Shown here: in pieces, positions 16,902 through 26,756 of the stretch
Numbering within the stretch: position 1 is the stretch's first letter
How the letters are laid out: each line of letters opens with the position of its first letter
Assembly: GCF_900115065.1 (NCBI RefSeq)
Contig: NZ_FOVE01000004.1
Location: forward strand, 124,001-188,000
Source: Formivibrio citricus
GTDB lineage: Bacteria > Pseudomonadota > Gammaproteobacteria > Burkholderiales > Chitinibacteraceae
DNA: 64,000 nucleotides
Direction of reading: 5' to 3'
Translations under genes and position numbers: made by a program
Notes under the pieces: model-generated
What the model was told of the DNA's origin: nothing
The model's database searches: none
Seen by the model: the letters and a program-made list of their open reading frames with translations, nothing else

Positions 16902-17792
16902 ATGAAAAACACGAGAGCAGTGATAATGATCGCGGTCTCGCTGATCATCGGGCTGGCTGCCGTTTTCCTGGCATCTAACTGGGTCAGGCAGCAAGGATCG
17001 CTCACCACCAGCAAAGTGGTCGTTGCCGCCAAGGATCTGAGCTTGGGCACACGCCTCACCCCTGAGACGTTAACCCTGGTCGAATGGCCCCGAAACAGCA
17101 TTCCGCCCGGCGCAATGCAGGGCGAAGAAGCGCTGGGCAAGATGCTCAAGGATCCGACTTCCCTGGAACCGCGTGTACTGAAGGTCACCGTACTCAAGGG
17201 CGAGCCGATTCTGGAACCCAAGCTTGCGCCTGTCGGGACGAAAGGCGGACTATCGGCCGTTATCGGCGAGGGCAAGCGCGCCATCACCGTCCGGGTCAAC
17301 GATGTCGTCGGCGTGGCAGGCTTTGCCCTGCCAGGCAACTACGTTGACGTGATCGTCAATACCGAATCCGAAAGCGCCAAGGGCAACAACACCAAGGACA
17401 AGACGATCTCCAAGATCGTGCTCGAACGCATTCTGGTGCTGGCCATCGCGCAAGAGGCTGGGCGGGATGAAACCAAGCCCAAGGTGGTCAATGCCGTTAC
17501 GCTGGAAGTCACGCCGGATCAAGCTGAAAAACTGGATCTTGCACGCAGCATCGGCTCCTTGTCGCTGGTTCTCAGAAATCAGGTGGATGCCTCTCCGGTC
17601 ACTACGGCGGGCGCATTCAAGCGCGATCTGCTAAGCGGCACCCCTGAACAGGCTGCCGCTCCGCAACCCCAAAGCGCAGAAAAACCTGTTGTAAAAAAAG
17701 TCGTTCCTCGCAAACCGGCCACCATCAAGGCTCCGGCCAGAGACAAGGTGGAAGTGATCAAGGGTACGACCAAATCGAGCAGTGAGTTCTGA
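16902..17792 (+). CDS. cpaB: Flp pilus assembly protein CpaB/RcpC
   Basis: A 296-residue protein with an N-terminal membrane anchor (residues about 6-28), a SAF domain (KVVVAAKDLSLGTRLTPETL, about 38-57) and the CpaB/RcpC domain containing KRAITVRVNDVVGVAGF. The C-terminal about 65 residues are low-complexity, rich in Pro, Lys and Ala. CpaB proteins act in the periplasm with the secretin to assemble the Tad channel. It is followed by the secretin gene after 92 bases. The start has a GGGGAAGAGAG ribosome site. Confidence 0.93.
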   Translation: MKNTRAVIMIAVSLIIGLAAVFLASNWVRQQGSLTTSKVVVAAKDLSLGTRLTPETLTLVEWPRNSIPPGAMQGEEALGKMLKDPTSLEPRVLKVTVLKGEPILEPKLAPVGTKGGLSAVIGEGKRAITVRVNDVVGVAGFALPGNYVDVIVNTESESAKGNNTKDKTISKIVLERILVLAIAQEAGRDETKPKVVNAVTLEVTPDQAEKLDLARSIGSLSLVLRNQVDASPVTTAGAFKRDLLSGTPEQAAAPQPQSAEKPVVKKVVPRKPATIKAPARDKVEVIKGTTKSSSEF

Positions 17793-17884
17793 CAGTCCAG
17801 CGGTGCTGGAGCTAGCCTCCCACCTGTAAATCAGATTGCTCGCAAGGGTCGAATTCTTAAAGTCTTTGAATCGGGAGAGTTGAA

Positions 17885-19438
17885 ATGGGCAAACAGGAAA
17901 TGCAGTACACCATGCAGCCAAAGGCCGGCATCAAGGCTCTGGCCGTTGCACTGGGAATGAGCTTGTGGTTGACCTCGCCCCTGCAAGCGGCCGAACCATC
18001 CCAGGCCAAACCGGCCAAGAAGCCAGCCGCAGCCAAGCGCACGGCACCGGCAAAGGAAGCATCCCAGATGCCAAGCGGCCCGATTGAGTTCGCATCTCAC
18101 ATCACGGCCACTGTGGGCAAGTCGACACTATTGCGACTACCCGCACCAGCAACCCGCGTTTCGATAGGAAGCCCGGATATTGTTGACGTGGTTCTACTCA
18201 ACCCTCGCGAGATTTATCTACTCGGCAAGAAAGTCGGGGCAACCAACCTGACGCTGTGGAGCAAATCCGGCCAGAGCACCATCGTTGATGTTGCGGTGGG
18301 GCTGGATACCGCCTCTTTGCAAGCCAGGTTGCAGCAGCTCCTCCCCAAAGAGCGCAATATCAAGGTATTTGCGGCATCGGATACCATCGTACTCAGCGGC
18401 ACGGTAGCCGACGCAACGAAGGCTGATCGCGCAGTCGCTTTGGCCGAGGCGTTTGCCGGCAAAAAAGTGATCAACATGCTGAGCGTATCCTCCGTGCAGC
18501 AAGTGATGCTGGAAGTAAAAGTAGCCGAAATCAACCGGACCGATCTGGACAAGCTGGGGCTGAATTTCTCCTGGCAAAGCGGCGCCAACTTCCTGTACGG
18601 CATCGTTGGCGGCAATTCGGGCATTCTTTCCAGAACGCTTGGCAACACACGGGCAACCAGCGCGACCGGTCTGGCCACAACCCTGCCCAACATTTTTGGC
18701 ACGGACGGCACCGCGCCCGGCAGTGTCAGCAATGTCTCTGCATTAGTCGATGCCCAGAAAAAGGATAGCCTGGTCAAGATCCTGGCCGAACCTAACATCG
18801 TGGCCATCAGCGGTCAGGAGGGCAGCTTCCTGGCTGGGGGCGAAATACTGATCCCGGTACCTCAGTCGAACGGCACCATCACCATGGAAAGCAAACAGTT
18901 CGGCGTTGGTTTAAGAGCCACACCAACCGTACTGGATGAAGGAAGAATCAATCTGCGGGTACAACCGGAAGTCACTGATCTGGTCGGGTTTACTTCTGTC
19001 GCCAGTACCGGTCTGGGTAGCAACACACTGGTACCCACACTGACCACTCGCCGCGTATCGACCACGGTTGAATTATACGAAGGCCAATCCCTGGCCATCG
19101 GCGGCCTGTTGCAGGACAACACCCGCGGATCGATCAACCGCTTCCCGCTGCTGGGCGACATTCCGGTCTTGGGCGCGCTGTTCCGCAGCACGGAATACCA
19201 GCAGGCAAAAACCGAGCTGTTGATCATCGTCACGCCGCGTCTCGTCAAACCGCTTGCGCCCAACTATGCCCTGCCGACCGACGCACACAAGTCGCCTTCC
19301 AAGTCCGATCTATTCCTGGATGGCAAGCTTGAGGGCAAGAGCGAAAGCAAGCCAGCCGCAGCACCGCAGACCGAAGCGCCAGCAGCCACGGGGAATCCGC
19401 AGCCGACCCCTGCCCCCAGCGGCTTCCAGATGAAATGA
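17885..19438 (+). CDS. cpaC: Tad secretin CpaC/RcpA
   Basis: A 517-residue outer-membrane secretin. It has an N-terminal signal sequence ending near LQAAEP (residue about 37), a pilus-formation N-terminal domain (ATVGKSTLLRLPAPATRVSI, then DVVLLNPREIYLLGKKVG), a BON-like region and the secretin core with LAEPNIVAISGQEGSFLAGG and GVGLRATPTVLDEGRINLRV. The C-terminal tail is Pro/Ala/Lys-rich. It forms the outer-membrane pore through which the Flp pilus passes. The stop overlaps an alternative start of the next gene, supporting co-transcription with cpaB and the lipoprotein gene. Confidence 0.95.
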   Translation: MGKQEMQYTMQPKAGIKALAVALGMSLWLTSPLQAAEPSQAKPAKKPAAAKRTAPAKEASQMPSGPIEFASHITATVGKSTLLRLPAPATRVSIGSPDIVDVVLLNPREIYLLGKKVGATNLTLWSKSGQSTIVDVAVGLDTASLQARLQQLLPKERNIKVFAASDTIVLSGTVADATKADRAVALAEAFAGKKVINMLSVSSVQQVMLEVKVAEINRTDLDKLGLNFSWQSGANFLYGIVGGNSGILSRTLGNTRATSATGLATTLPNIFGTDGTAPGSVSNVSALVDAQKKDSLVKILAEPNIVAISGQEGSFLAGGEILIPVPQSNGTITMESKQFGVGLRATPTVLDEGRINLRVQPEVTDLVGFTSVASTGLGSNTLVPTLTTRRVSTTVELYEGQSLAIGGLLQDNTRGSINRFPLLGDIPVLGALFRSTEYQQAKTELLIIVTPRLVKPLAPNYALPTDAHKSPSKSDLFLDGKLEGKSESKPAAAPQTEAPAATGNPQPTPAPSGFQMK

Positions 19439-19449
19439 AGGAGACTGCC

Positions 19450-19755
19450 ATGCGAAACCTGTCCATCAAATTGATTCTTGCCGGGCTGGGAATCTGTGCT
19501 GCCCTGGCGGGCTGCGCCAGCTCTACGCCGGTTCTCGACAGCAAATTCGGCGATGCCGTCACCGCAGCCAAAGCCCAGCAAACACTGCATCCGGATGCGC
19601 CGCTGAACAAAAAAGCGGCAACCGGGCTGGACGGCAAGGGTGCTGACACTGTAGTCGACAAGTATCACAAATCCTTTGAAACGCAGCAGCCTGCAACCAA
19701 TACCTTTACGATCGGCATCGGTTCGGGAAGCAGCGGCAGCACTACAAGCAAGTAG
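19450..19755 (+). CDS. Small lipoprotein of the Tad locus (RcpB/CpaD position)
   Basis: A 101-residue predicted lipoprotein with a signal peptide ending in the lipobox LAGC (cysteine about residue 21). The mature part is short and polar with a Gly/Ser-rich tail and no domain I recognise. The start at 19450 has an AAGGAGA ribosome site; an overlapping start at 19435 is less likely. Its place right after the secretin is where other Tad loci keep the pilotin-like RcpB/CpaD, so a secretin-assisting role is plausible but inferred from position. Confidence 0.8.
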   Translation: MRNLSIKLILAGLGICAALAGCASSTPVLDSKFGDAVTAAKAQQTLHPDAPLNKKAATGLDGKGADTVVDKYHKSFETQQPATNTFTIGIGSGSSGSTTSK

Positions 19756-19786
19756 CTGCACAAACGCCTGCAAGGAGGTGATCGAG

Positions 19787-21142
19787 ATGAAAAACCTGAC
19801 TCGCCCTGTGCCCGATTCCATGCGGCGCCAACACGGCGCGGTAGCCATCATTGTCGGCCTGTCCCTGTTCATTCTGGTGGGCATGCTGGCGCTGGTGCTG
19901 GATCTCGGTCACCTCTACGTCGCAAAAACGGAATTGCAGAATGCCGCAGATGCGGCTGCGCTGTCCGGCGCAAAAGAACTGGATGGCACTGTAGCGGGGA
20001 TAACGCGCGCGCAAAATCAAGCCATCCAGACCGCCGGGTTGAACAAATACGACCTCAATGCAACCGCAGTAACCATCAATGCAGCCAATCTCATGGTCGG
20101 CAGTTGCCCGGATGACGGCTGCATGGTGGCCATCAGCAGTGTCACTTCAAGTACCTTGGCCGCAGATAAAACCTTTCTCAAGGTCGACACGGGGCAACGC
20201 TCGCTGGATGCCTGGTTTGCCCCCATCTGGAACACCCTGCAGACGCAGACCTACGGCATGGCGGTAGCCGGGAAATACACGGTCGATGTTGCTCCCATTG
20301 CCGTCTGCAAACTTGAGGATCCGGGCACAACCAATGAATTGGGCTATGAACGCGGTGTTACCTACAAAGTCAGCGATTCCAACCCATTGGGGCCAGGCAC
20401 CATGTACTGGCTTGATCCAGAATCGAATATTCCGGGGAACTGCCCTGTCACCAGCACAAACGACACGCTTCCCTATGTTTGTACAGGCAGAGTCAGCTAT
20501 ACCCCGATAGTCGGCCAGACCGTGAATACCAACACCGGTATTTCCGATCCGCAACTGGAGGCCGTTGATTCCCGCTTTGGGGTTTTCAATTCCAAAAACA
20601 AGTGTGACCCAAGCACCGCGCCGGCCGATACCAACGTTAAAGAATATATCTATGACAGCGCCACCGCCGGCTCGCCGCGAGACTGGATGGGAACCGATCC
20701 CACACAGCAAAGCATCCGCTTCATCACCGATGCAGCCGGAAAATACAGACCAGTTCCATATGGCACCCCGCGCGCGCCCACGGATTACGGCGTCCTGTGG
20801 TCAGCTTTCCGCCCCACAGGCGCAACAACGGCCCAATGGTCATCGCTGTACAGTGGACAAAGCGCCACCAGCTATCCAGAGCCTTCGCCTTATGCCCAAA
20901 CCTCCGGGAATTTCTTTACAGCCCCGACAAGCGCAAGCAAATCCGGAAGACGCGTAATGAACATGACCATCCTGGAATGCACAGCCGCTGGTGGCGTTTG
21001 CCGAACCGCAACAGTTCTAGGCGTTGGCAAGTTTTTCCTGCAGAAAAAGGCGAACACGCCTTCTGACAAGGAAATTTATGTCGAATTCGGCGGATTGCTG
21101 CCCAACCCGCTTCCGACTGGCGAAATCCGGCTGTATCGATAA
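19787..21142 (+). CDS. tadG: TadG-like Flp pilus assembly protein
   Basis: A 451-residue protein with a TadG-type N-terminus: a short basic leader, QHGAVAIIVGLSLFILVG and a long helix ending in LYVAKTELQNAADAAALSGA. The remaining about 370 residues are predicted extracytoplasmic, with several cysteines. The ATG at 19787 is set by an AAGGAGGTG ribosome site; a longer frame that overlaps the lipoprotein gene is rejected. No von Willebrand A MIDAS motif was seen. It precedes two TadE-like pseudopilin genes. Confidence 0.85.
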   Translation: MKNLTRPVPDSMRRQHGAVAIIVGLSLFILVGMLALVLDLGHLYVAKTELQNAADAAALSGAKELDGTVAGITRAQNQAIQTAGLNKYDLNATAVTINAANLMVGSCPDDGCMVAISSVTSSTLAADKTFLKVDTGQRSLDAWFAPIWNTLQTQTYGMAVAGKYTVDVAPIAVCKLEDPGTTNELGYERGVTYKVSDSNPLGPGTMYWLDPESNIPGNCPVTSTNDTLPYVCTGRVSYTPIVGQTVNTNTGISDPQLEAVDSRFGVFNSKNKCDPSTAPADTNVKEYIYDSATAGSPRDWMGTDPTQQSIRFITDAAGKYRPVPYGTPRAPTDYGVLWSAFRPTGATTAQWSSLYSGQSATSYPEPSPYAQTSGNFFTAPTSASKSGRRVMNMTILECTAAGGVCRTATVLGVGKFFLQKKANTPSDKEIYVEFGGLLPNPLPTGEIRLYR

Positions 21143-21153
21143 GGGGAATCCAA

Positions 21154-21618
21154 ATGGGCACTCAGCACATGGTATCGATCAAGCGTAGAGAGCACGGCGC
21201 TGCGGCCATCGAATTCGCGCTGCTCATTGTTTTTCTGCTGATCATCGTGACAGGTCTCATCGAGTTCGGCAAAACCTTCTGGTATTACGATGCCCTGGTT
21301 AAAAGCACGCGCGATGCCGCGCGGTTTCTGACCGATTCGCGGACCACCCCGCCCTTGGCTCCCAGCGAAGGGGGGCGGATTGCGTTGGCCAAGCAAATCG
21401 TGGTCAACGCCGCCAGCGCTGCCAATATTCCTGATTTCAATACCGGCCATGTGGCGGTGGAATGCGATCCCGACTGCGCCGCACCAAACTATGTGACGGT
21501 ACGCATCAATGCCTATCCCGTGACGATCGGTGGCTGGGTTCCAGTGTTCACACCCAACGGAACAACAAGCTGGACCGGCTCGCTCTCCCCCTATACCACC
21601 ATGCGCTATATGCGTTGA
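21154..21618 (+). CDS. tadE: TadE-like pseudopilin
   Basis: A 154-residue pseudopilin with a basic leader, the processing motif G|AAAIEFALL (after residue about 15) and one hydrophobic helix followed by IEFGKTFWYYDALVKSTRDAAR, characteristic of TadE. The C-terminal domain is extracytoplasmic with one cysteine pair (CDPDC). It should be processed by the prepilin peptidase encoded at 14724. It is 11 bases after tadG and 10 bases before the next pseudopilin. Confidence 0.9.
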   Translation: MGTQHMVSIKRREHGAAAIEFALLIVFLLIIVTGLIEFGKTFWYYDALVKSTRDAARFLTDSRTTPPLAPSEGGRIALAKQIVVNAASAANIPDFNTGHVAVECDPDCAAPNYVTVRINAYPVTIGGWVPVFTPNGTTSWTGSLSPYTTMRYMR

Positions 21619-21628
21619 GGAGAGCGCC

Positions 21629-22144
21629 ATGAACACCCTGCCACGACTCCTCCACAGACTGCGCCAGCATCGCCAGCAAGGCGCATCGGCCGTCGAATTT
21701 GCTCTGGTTGCCATCGTGTTCTTCACCCTGTTGCTTGGCATCATCGAATTCGGCCGGGTGTTTTACGTCTGGAACAGTGTTCAGGAGGTCACCCGTCGAG
21801 CAGGACGGGAAGCCGTGGTGCGCTGGGTAGATCAGGACGCCACGATAAAAAGCCTGGCCCTGTTTGACGGAACAGCCTTGCCAGCAGGCGCAGAAGTGGC
21901 CGCGGCCAATATCAACATTGAATATCTGGACGTGAATGGCGCCGTCCTGACCACGCTACCCAGCGACCCCTCTGCCAATATCGCGGCATGTTTGGGTAAT
22001 ACGCCCACCTGCATTGCAAGCGTTCGTGTCTCCATTAGCGGGGCAAGCTATGCGCCCATGATGGGATTGTTTACCTTTTTGGCAATCCCCATTCCTGCAT
22101 CTACGGTCACCATGCCGGCAGAAAGCATGGGATACCACCTATAA
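21629..22144 (+). CDS. Second TadE/TadF-like pseudopilin
   Basis: A 171-residue pseudopilin with leader RQQG|ASAVEFALVAIVFF and the TadE continuation GIIEFGRVFYVWNSVQEVTRRAGREAV (listed here only as a description of the conserved helix). The domain after it contains one cysteine pair. The start at 21629 has a GAGGAGAG ribosome site and does not overlap the preceding gene. Tad loci usually carry two such minor pilins (TadE and TadF); this one fills the second place. Confidence 0.87.
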   Translation: MNTLPRLLHRLRQHRQQGASAVEFALVAIVFFTLLLGIIEFGRVFYVWNSVQEVTRRAGREAVVRWVDQDATIKSLALFDGTALPAGAEVAAANINIEYLDVNGAVLTTLPSDPSANIAACLGNTPTCIASVRVSISGASYAPMMGLFTFLAIPIPASTVTMPAESMGYHL

Positions 22145-22177
22145 AGCAAGTAGAAAGGCCGTTTTCGGGAGAGCATC

Positions 22178-23341
22178 ATGAAAATCGTCGCCGTTTCACA
22201 TAACCAGCACAATCTGGATGAACTGCGCCGCCTTCTTGTTGCCGACAGCAGCGCGCTTGATGCTTCCTTTTTTACCGGTGGTGTATCCCAGGCAGAATCT
22301 GCAGTCAATCAGGCACACCCCAATCTGCTGATTTTCGATGCGGCCCACGCCAATCAGGCCCAACTGGCAGGGATCGAACTCATCAGCCTGCACCATCCCG
22401 ACATGGCCATCATTCTGCTGACCGAATCGCAATCGCAGGAATTCCTGACCGAAGCCATGCGTATTGGCGTGCGCGAAGTGCTTTCGCTGCCTTTGTCCAG
22501 CCAGTCACTGCGCGATGCCATCTGGCGGATACAGAAACGCAGTGCGCTGATGCATGCCACCAACCACAAAGGCAAGGTGCTGGCATTTCTGGCCTGCAAG
22601 GGCGGCAGCGGCGCAACCTTCCTCGCGGTCAACCTGGGCTATATCCTGGCGGCAGCAGAAGGAAAGCGCGTTGCCCTCCTGGATCTGAACCTGAATTTCG
22701 GTAATGCCTCGCTGTTCGTGTACGACCATCCGCCCACCACGACACTTGCCGATCTATGCAACAACATCCAGCGTCTGGATGCATCTTTCCTGGCATCTAG
22801 CATGGTTCAAATATTGCCCAATTTCGGCATTCTAGCCGCACCGGAAAGTCCGGAGCGCGCCACGGAAGTCAAGACAGCGCACCTTGATGCACTGATCGAG
22901 CTGGCAACCCGGCATTACGACTTCGTCATTCTCGATGCTTGCCGCAGCCTGGATGCGGTCAACGTACGGGCCCTGGATCGAGCAGACCTGGTTTTCCCCG
23001 TTCTGCAGGAAACCTTGCCTTTCATTCGCGATGCGAAGCGCCTGCTGGCCACATTCAGATCACTGGGATACGGCCAGGAAAAAATTCATCTCATCGTCAA
23101 CCGCTACGAAAAAGGTGGCGACATTCGCCTGGAGGATGTCGAACACACGCTGGGCATGAAGGTGGCCCATACCATTCCGAACAGTTTCAAAGCCGTTTCC
23201 GCATCGGTGAATCAGGGGATCGCTGTCATGAAGATCGCACCGCACGACACGGTCACCAAGGCGCTGGAGCAGATGGGAAAAACCTTGCTTGAAGTACCCG
23301 ATGACAAGTCCGGCAACTGGCTGACTCGTCTGTTTGGTTAA
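22178..23341 (+). CDS. tadZ: TadZ/CpaE-like ATPase with deviant Walker A
   Basis: A 387-residue protein with an N-terminal receiver-like domain (residues about 1-120) lacking a clear phospho-acceptor constellation, and a C-terminal ParA/MinD-type ATPase. The P-loop reads [15 protein letters not shown]: the signature lysine after the second glycine-rich turn is replaced by alanine, a known trait of several TadZ proteins. Other ParA features, such as [13 protein letters not shown] and [14 protein letters not shown], are kept. TadZ localises the Tad machine to its cellular site. It lies directly upstream of the motor ATPase gene. Confidence 0.9.
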   Translation: MKIVAVSHNQHNLDELRRLLVADSSALDASFFTGGVSQAESAVNQAHPNLLIFDAAHANQAQLAGIELISLHHPDMAIILLTESQSQEFLTEAMRIGVREVLSLPLSSQSLRDAIWRIQKRSALMHATNHKGKVLAFLACKGGSGATFLAVNLGYILAAAEGKRVALLDLNLNFGNASLFVYDHPPTTTLADLCNNIQRLDASFLASSMVQILPNFGILAAPESPERATEVKTAHLDALIELATRHYDFVILDACRSLDAVNVRALDRADLVFPVLQETLPFIRDAKRLLATFRSLGYGQEKIHLIVNRYEKGGDIRLEDVEHTLGMKVAHTIPNSFKAVSASVNQGIAVMKIAPHDTVTKALEQMGKTLLEVPDDKSGNWLTRLFG

Positions 23342-23403
23342 TAGAACGGCGCACAGGCATGCATGCCCTGCCTGGCCAATTTGAGATTACTGAGGGGACG
23401 ATC

Positions 23404-24765
23404 ATGTCACTAAGGGAACGTCTGGAAACCATTCAACACGATACCGTACTGGCCCCGGTTTCGCCCCAGCAACAGGCCGGCTTCTACGACAACCGCGCCT
23501 ATCAGGAGTTGAAGTCGCGCATTCACCGCAAACTTCTGGACCGCGTGGATCTTGCGGTCATGGAAACGCTCTCGACCGAACGACTACTGGAAGAGTTGCG
23601 GATCATGGTCGAGCGCCTGCTGGCAGAAGAAACCGAGCCCATCAACGATACGGAACACAAAACCCTGATCCGCGACATTCAGCACGAAGTGCTGGGCCTG
23701 GGTCCGCTTGAGCCACTGCTCGCCGACAGCACCATTTCGGACATTCTGGTCAACACCTACAAGCAGGTCTATGTGGAACGCCGTGGCAAACTGGAGTCCA
23801 GCAATGTGACCTTCGACAGCGATGCCCACTTGCTGAAAATCATCGACAAGATCGTTTCCAGGGTGGGCCGGCGCATCGATGAATCCAGCCCCATGGTCGA
23901 TGCCCGTTTGCCAGACGGTTCACGGGTCAATGCCATCATTCCGCCACTGGCAGTGGACGGGCCACTGCTCTCGATCCGCAAGTTTGCCGTGACGCCCTTG
24001 CGCATGGACGACGTTCTTGCCCTGAAAAGCCTGACGCCGGACATGGCGGAAATCATTGAGGGGCTGGTCAAGGCACGCGTCAACATGCTGATTTCCGGTG
24101 GCACCGGCAGCGGTAAAACCACGCTGCTCAACATCCTGTCCGGATTTATTCCGCCTACAGAACGTATCGTGACCATCGAAGACGCAGCCGAGTTGCAATT
24201 GCAGCAACCTCACGTCGTCCGGCTGGAAACACGCCCGCCCAACATTGAGGGCAAGGGAGAGGTCACCCAGCGTGCATTGCTCAGAAACAGTCTGCGCATG
24301 CGCCCCGACCGTATCATCGTTGGGGAAGTTCGTGGCGCAGAAGTACTGGACATGCTGCAGGCCATGAATACGGGCCACGATGGTTCGATGACTACCATCC
24401 ACGCCAACACCTCACGTGACGCGCTAACGCGACTGGAAAACATGATTGGTTTGGGTGGCCTCATCCTGCCGCCCAAAGCCATGCGCCAACAGATCAGCTC
24501 GGCGCTTAGCGCTCTGGTTCACGTTTCCCGGCTATCCGACGGGAAACGCAAGATCATGAGCATCGAAGAAATCACCGGTATGGAAGGTGACATCATCACG
24601 ACCCAGGAAATTTTCAAGTTTGAACAAACCGGCATTTCGCCGGAAGGCGTCGTTGTCGGTCATTTCCGCGCCACAGGCATCCGGCCCAAGTTTGCCGAAA
24701 GATTGCGTGTTCATGGCATTCGCTTGCGTGACGAGATGTTCGATCCGACGCGGCTATACGAATAG
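23404..24765 (+). CDS. cpaF: Tad secretion motor ATPase CpaF/TadA
   Basis: A 453-residue GspE/PulE-like secretion ATPase. It shows the CpaF N-terminal region ([20 protein letters not shown]), Walker [11 protein letters not shown] (residues about 230-239), an Asp box [11 protein letters not shown], Walker [13 protein letters not shown] and the His box [12 protein letters not shown]. It powers Flp pilus extension and perhaps retraction. The ATG at 23404 with GAGGGGA upstream is preferred over a 15-codon longer frame that has no ribosome site. It is followed after nine bases by tadB. Confidence 0.96.
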   Translation: MSLRERLETIQHDTVLAPVSPQQQAGFYDNRAYQELKSRIHRKLLDRVDLAVMETLSTERLLEELRIMVERLLAEETEPINDTEHKTLIRDIQHEVLGLGPLEPLLADSTISDILVNTYKQVYVERRGKLESSNVTFDSDAHLLKIIDKIVSRVGRRIDESSPMVDARLPDGSRVNAIIPPLAVDGPLLSIRKFAVTPLRMDDVLALKSLTPDMAEIIEGLVKARVNMLISGGTGSGKTTLLNILSGFIPPTERIVTIEDAAELQLQQPHVVRLETRPPNIEGKGEVTQRALLRNSLRMRPDRIIVGEVRGAEVLDMLQAMNTGHDGSMTTIHANTSRDALTRLENMIGLGGLILPPKAMRQQISSALSALVHVSRLSDGKRKIMSIEEITGMEGDIITTQEIFKFEQTGISPEGVVVGHFRATGIRPKFAERLRVHGIRLRDEMFDPTRLYE

Positions 24766-24774
24766 GAGCCAATC

Positions 24775-25752
24775 ATGGACTACCTATATTATGCCTTCGT
24801 CGTACTAGGTTTCTTCGCCGTGGTGTTGTTCCTGGAAGGGGCATACCTGACCTGGAACACCTACAGGGGGCCGGAAGCCAGGCGTATCGAAGAACGGCTG
24901 CGGGCCTTGTCTGCTGGCAGCGATAGCGGCACGCAGGAGCTGTCCATCGTCAAGAATCGTCTGCTCAGTGAGACGCCAGCCCTTGACCGGTTATTGATGC
25001 AGATTCCGCGCATCCATCACTTGGACAGGTTGCTGCTGCAATCGGGGATGCGCATCAATGTGGCCGGTTTCTTCGGATTGAGTCTCCTGGCCGCAGGCTT
25101 GGGGCTCACCGTCTCCGCAATCCTTTCATTCAGCGCATTTTTCATCGTTGCAATCATGATCCTGGCAGGCTTCCTGCCGCTCTTCATGGTCCTCAACAGT
25201 CGACAAAAACGCCTCGACGCCCTCGAACAACAATTGCCCGACACGCTCGATCTAATGGCTCGCGCATTGCGGGCCGGGCATGCGCTGCCAGGAGCACTGA
25301 AAACGGTGGGCGAGGAAATGCCGGAACCGATTGCCGGAGAATTTCGCATCACGTTTGACGAGCTCAATTACGGCATCCCGCTATCGGAAGCCTTGAATAA
25401 TATGGCCTCCCGCGTACCCGTCACCGATTTGCGCTATTTCGTGATTTCCGTACTGATCCAGCGTGAAACCGGGGGCAATCTGGCTGAGCTTCTCGACAAC
25501 ATCAGTGCCTTGATCCGCGCTCGCTTCAAACTGCTTGGCGCAATTCGGGTACTGTCGGCGGAAGGCCGATTGTCAGCCTGGATTCTTACGATACTGCCTT
25601 TCGCTTTGGCCGGCGTCATTCGAATCATCCATCCCCAATTCATTGGTGTGTTGTGGTCCGACCCTTTCGGCAGAAAAATGGTTTTCGGTGCTTTGATCCT
25701 CATGCTCCTGGGCATTTTCTGGATGTGGCGCATCATCAAGATCAGGGTCTAA
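24775..25752 (+). CDS. tadB: Tad inner-membrane platform protein TadB
   Basis: A 325-residue membrane protein with an N-terminal helix, a central pair of helices (residues about 95-145) and the T2SF/GspF-like domain: EQQLPDTLDLMARALRAGHAL, then DELNYGIPLSEALNNMASRV and SVLIQRETGGNLAELLDN. Two helices close the C-terminus. TadB with TadC forms the inner-membrane platform on which the motor ATPase acts. A GGAGCC sequence precedes the ATG. Confidence 0.95.
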   Translation: MDYLYYAFVVLGFFAVVLFLEGAYLTWNTYRGPEARRIEERLRALSAGSDSGTQELSIVKNRLLSETPALDRLLMQIPRIHHLDRLLLQSGMRINVAGFFGLSLLAAGLGLTVSAILSFSAFFIVAIMILAGFLPLFMVLNSRQKRLDALEQQLPDTLDLMARALRAGHALPGALKTVGEEMPEPIAGEFRITFDELNYGIPLSEALNNMASRVPVTDLRYFVISVLIQRETGGNLAELLDNISALIRARFKLLGAIRVLSAEGRLSAWILTILPFALAGVIRIIHPQFIGVLWSDPFGRKMVFGALILMLLGIFWMWRIIKIRV

Positions 25753-25785
25753 ACCAATAAATACATGGAACAGGTGGGCTAAATC

Positions 25786-26730
25786 ATGACTACCTTGCAA
25801 ATCATCTATCTGTCCGTCGTTTTCCTGGCGGTCTTTGTGGTCGCGATGATCATTCTGTCGCAACTGGGGCCGCGCCCGATCCAGCAACGGTTGGAGCAGC
25901 TCGCCGAACCGAAGCTGACTCCAGCTTCGGAAGCCCCCGCTCCGGTCTGGGTTCAGCACATTGTGAAATTGAGCGGTCCGATCGCCAAGCTTTCCCTGCC
26001 CGCCGAAGGCTGGGAGAAATCAACGTTGCGGATTCGTTTCATGACGGCCGGTTACCAGACATCTTCCGCACCGGTATTGTTTTTTGCCGCCAAAACAATC
26101 CTGACATTGCTTCTTCCTGGCGTATTGCTGCTTTACAGCGGGATCTCCAGGGCTGCAATCAATCAGCACGTATTTCTCTTGCTTATCGTCCTGCTGGCTG
26201 CAATCGGCTATTTCTTGCCCAACGTACTCCTGGAACGACAGATTGCCTATCGCAAACGGGAAATATTCGAACACTTTCCCGATGCTATCGATCTGATGAC
26301 CGTCTGTGTCGAAGCCGGCTTGGGACTGGATGCGGCAATCGGCCGGGTCGGGGAAGAAATGCGCCTGACGAGCCCCACACTGGCAAACGAATTGCACCTC
26401 GTCAATCTGGAGTTGCGGGCTGGCGCCTCGCGGGCTCAAGCGCTCAGAAACCTGGCGCTGCGCACCGGGGTTGAAGAAGTCGACACCCTCGTTGCCATGC
26501 TGATTCAGGCTGATCGTTTCGGCACCAGCGTGGCCGATTCGCTGCGCGTGCATTCAGACAGCCTGCGCACCAAGCGCCGCCTGCGCGCCGAGGAAGCCGC
26601 GGCCAAGATACCGCTCAAGCTACTGTTTCCATTGATTTTCTGTATTTTCCCTTCCATGCTTCTTGTATTGCTCGGACCTGCATTCATAAGCATTTATCGC
26701 GTATTGCTGCCAACACTGGCAGGGCAGTGA
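25786..26730 (+). CDS. tadC: Tad inner-membrane platform protein TadC
   Basis: A 314-residue paralogue of TadB with the same helix plan and a T2SF domain: EIFEHFPDAIDLMTVCVEAG, LVNLELRAGASRAQALRNLA and LVAMLIQADRFGTSVADSLR, then TKRRLRAEEAAAKIPLKLLF before the last helices. The last motif is typical of TadC. It is 33 bases after tadB; its end overlaps an alternative upstream start of the next gene. Confidence 0.95.
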   Translation: MTTLQIIYLSVVFLAVFVVAMIILSQLGPRPIQQRLEQLAEPKLTPASEAPAPVWVQHIVKLSGPIAKLSLPAEGWEKSTLRIRFMTAGYQTSSAPVLFFAAKTILTLLLPGVLLLYSGISRAAINQHVFLLLIVLLAAIGYFLPNVLLERQIAYRKREIFEHFPDAIDLMTVCVEAGLGLDAAIGRVGEEMRLTSPTLANELHLVNLELRAGASRAQALRNLALRTGVEEVDTLVAMLIQADRFGTSVADSLRVHSDSLRTKRRLRAEEAAAKIPLKLLFPLIFCIFPSMLLVLLGPAFISIYRVLLPTLAGQ

Positions 26731-26756
26731 TCCTAATCAAGACAGGAGCGCTCAAC

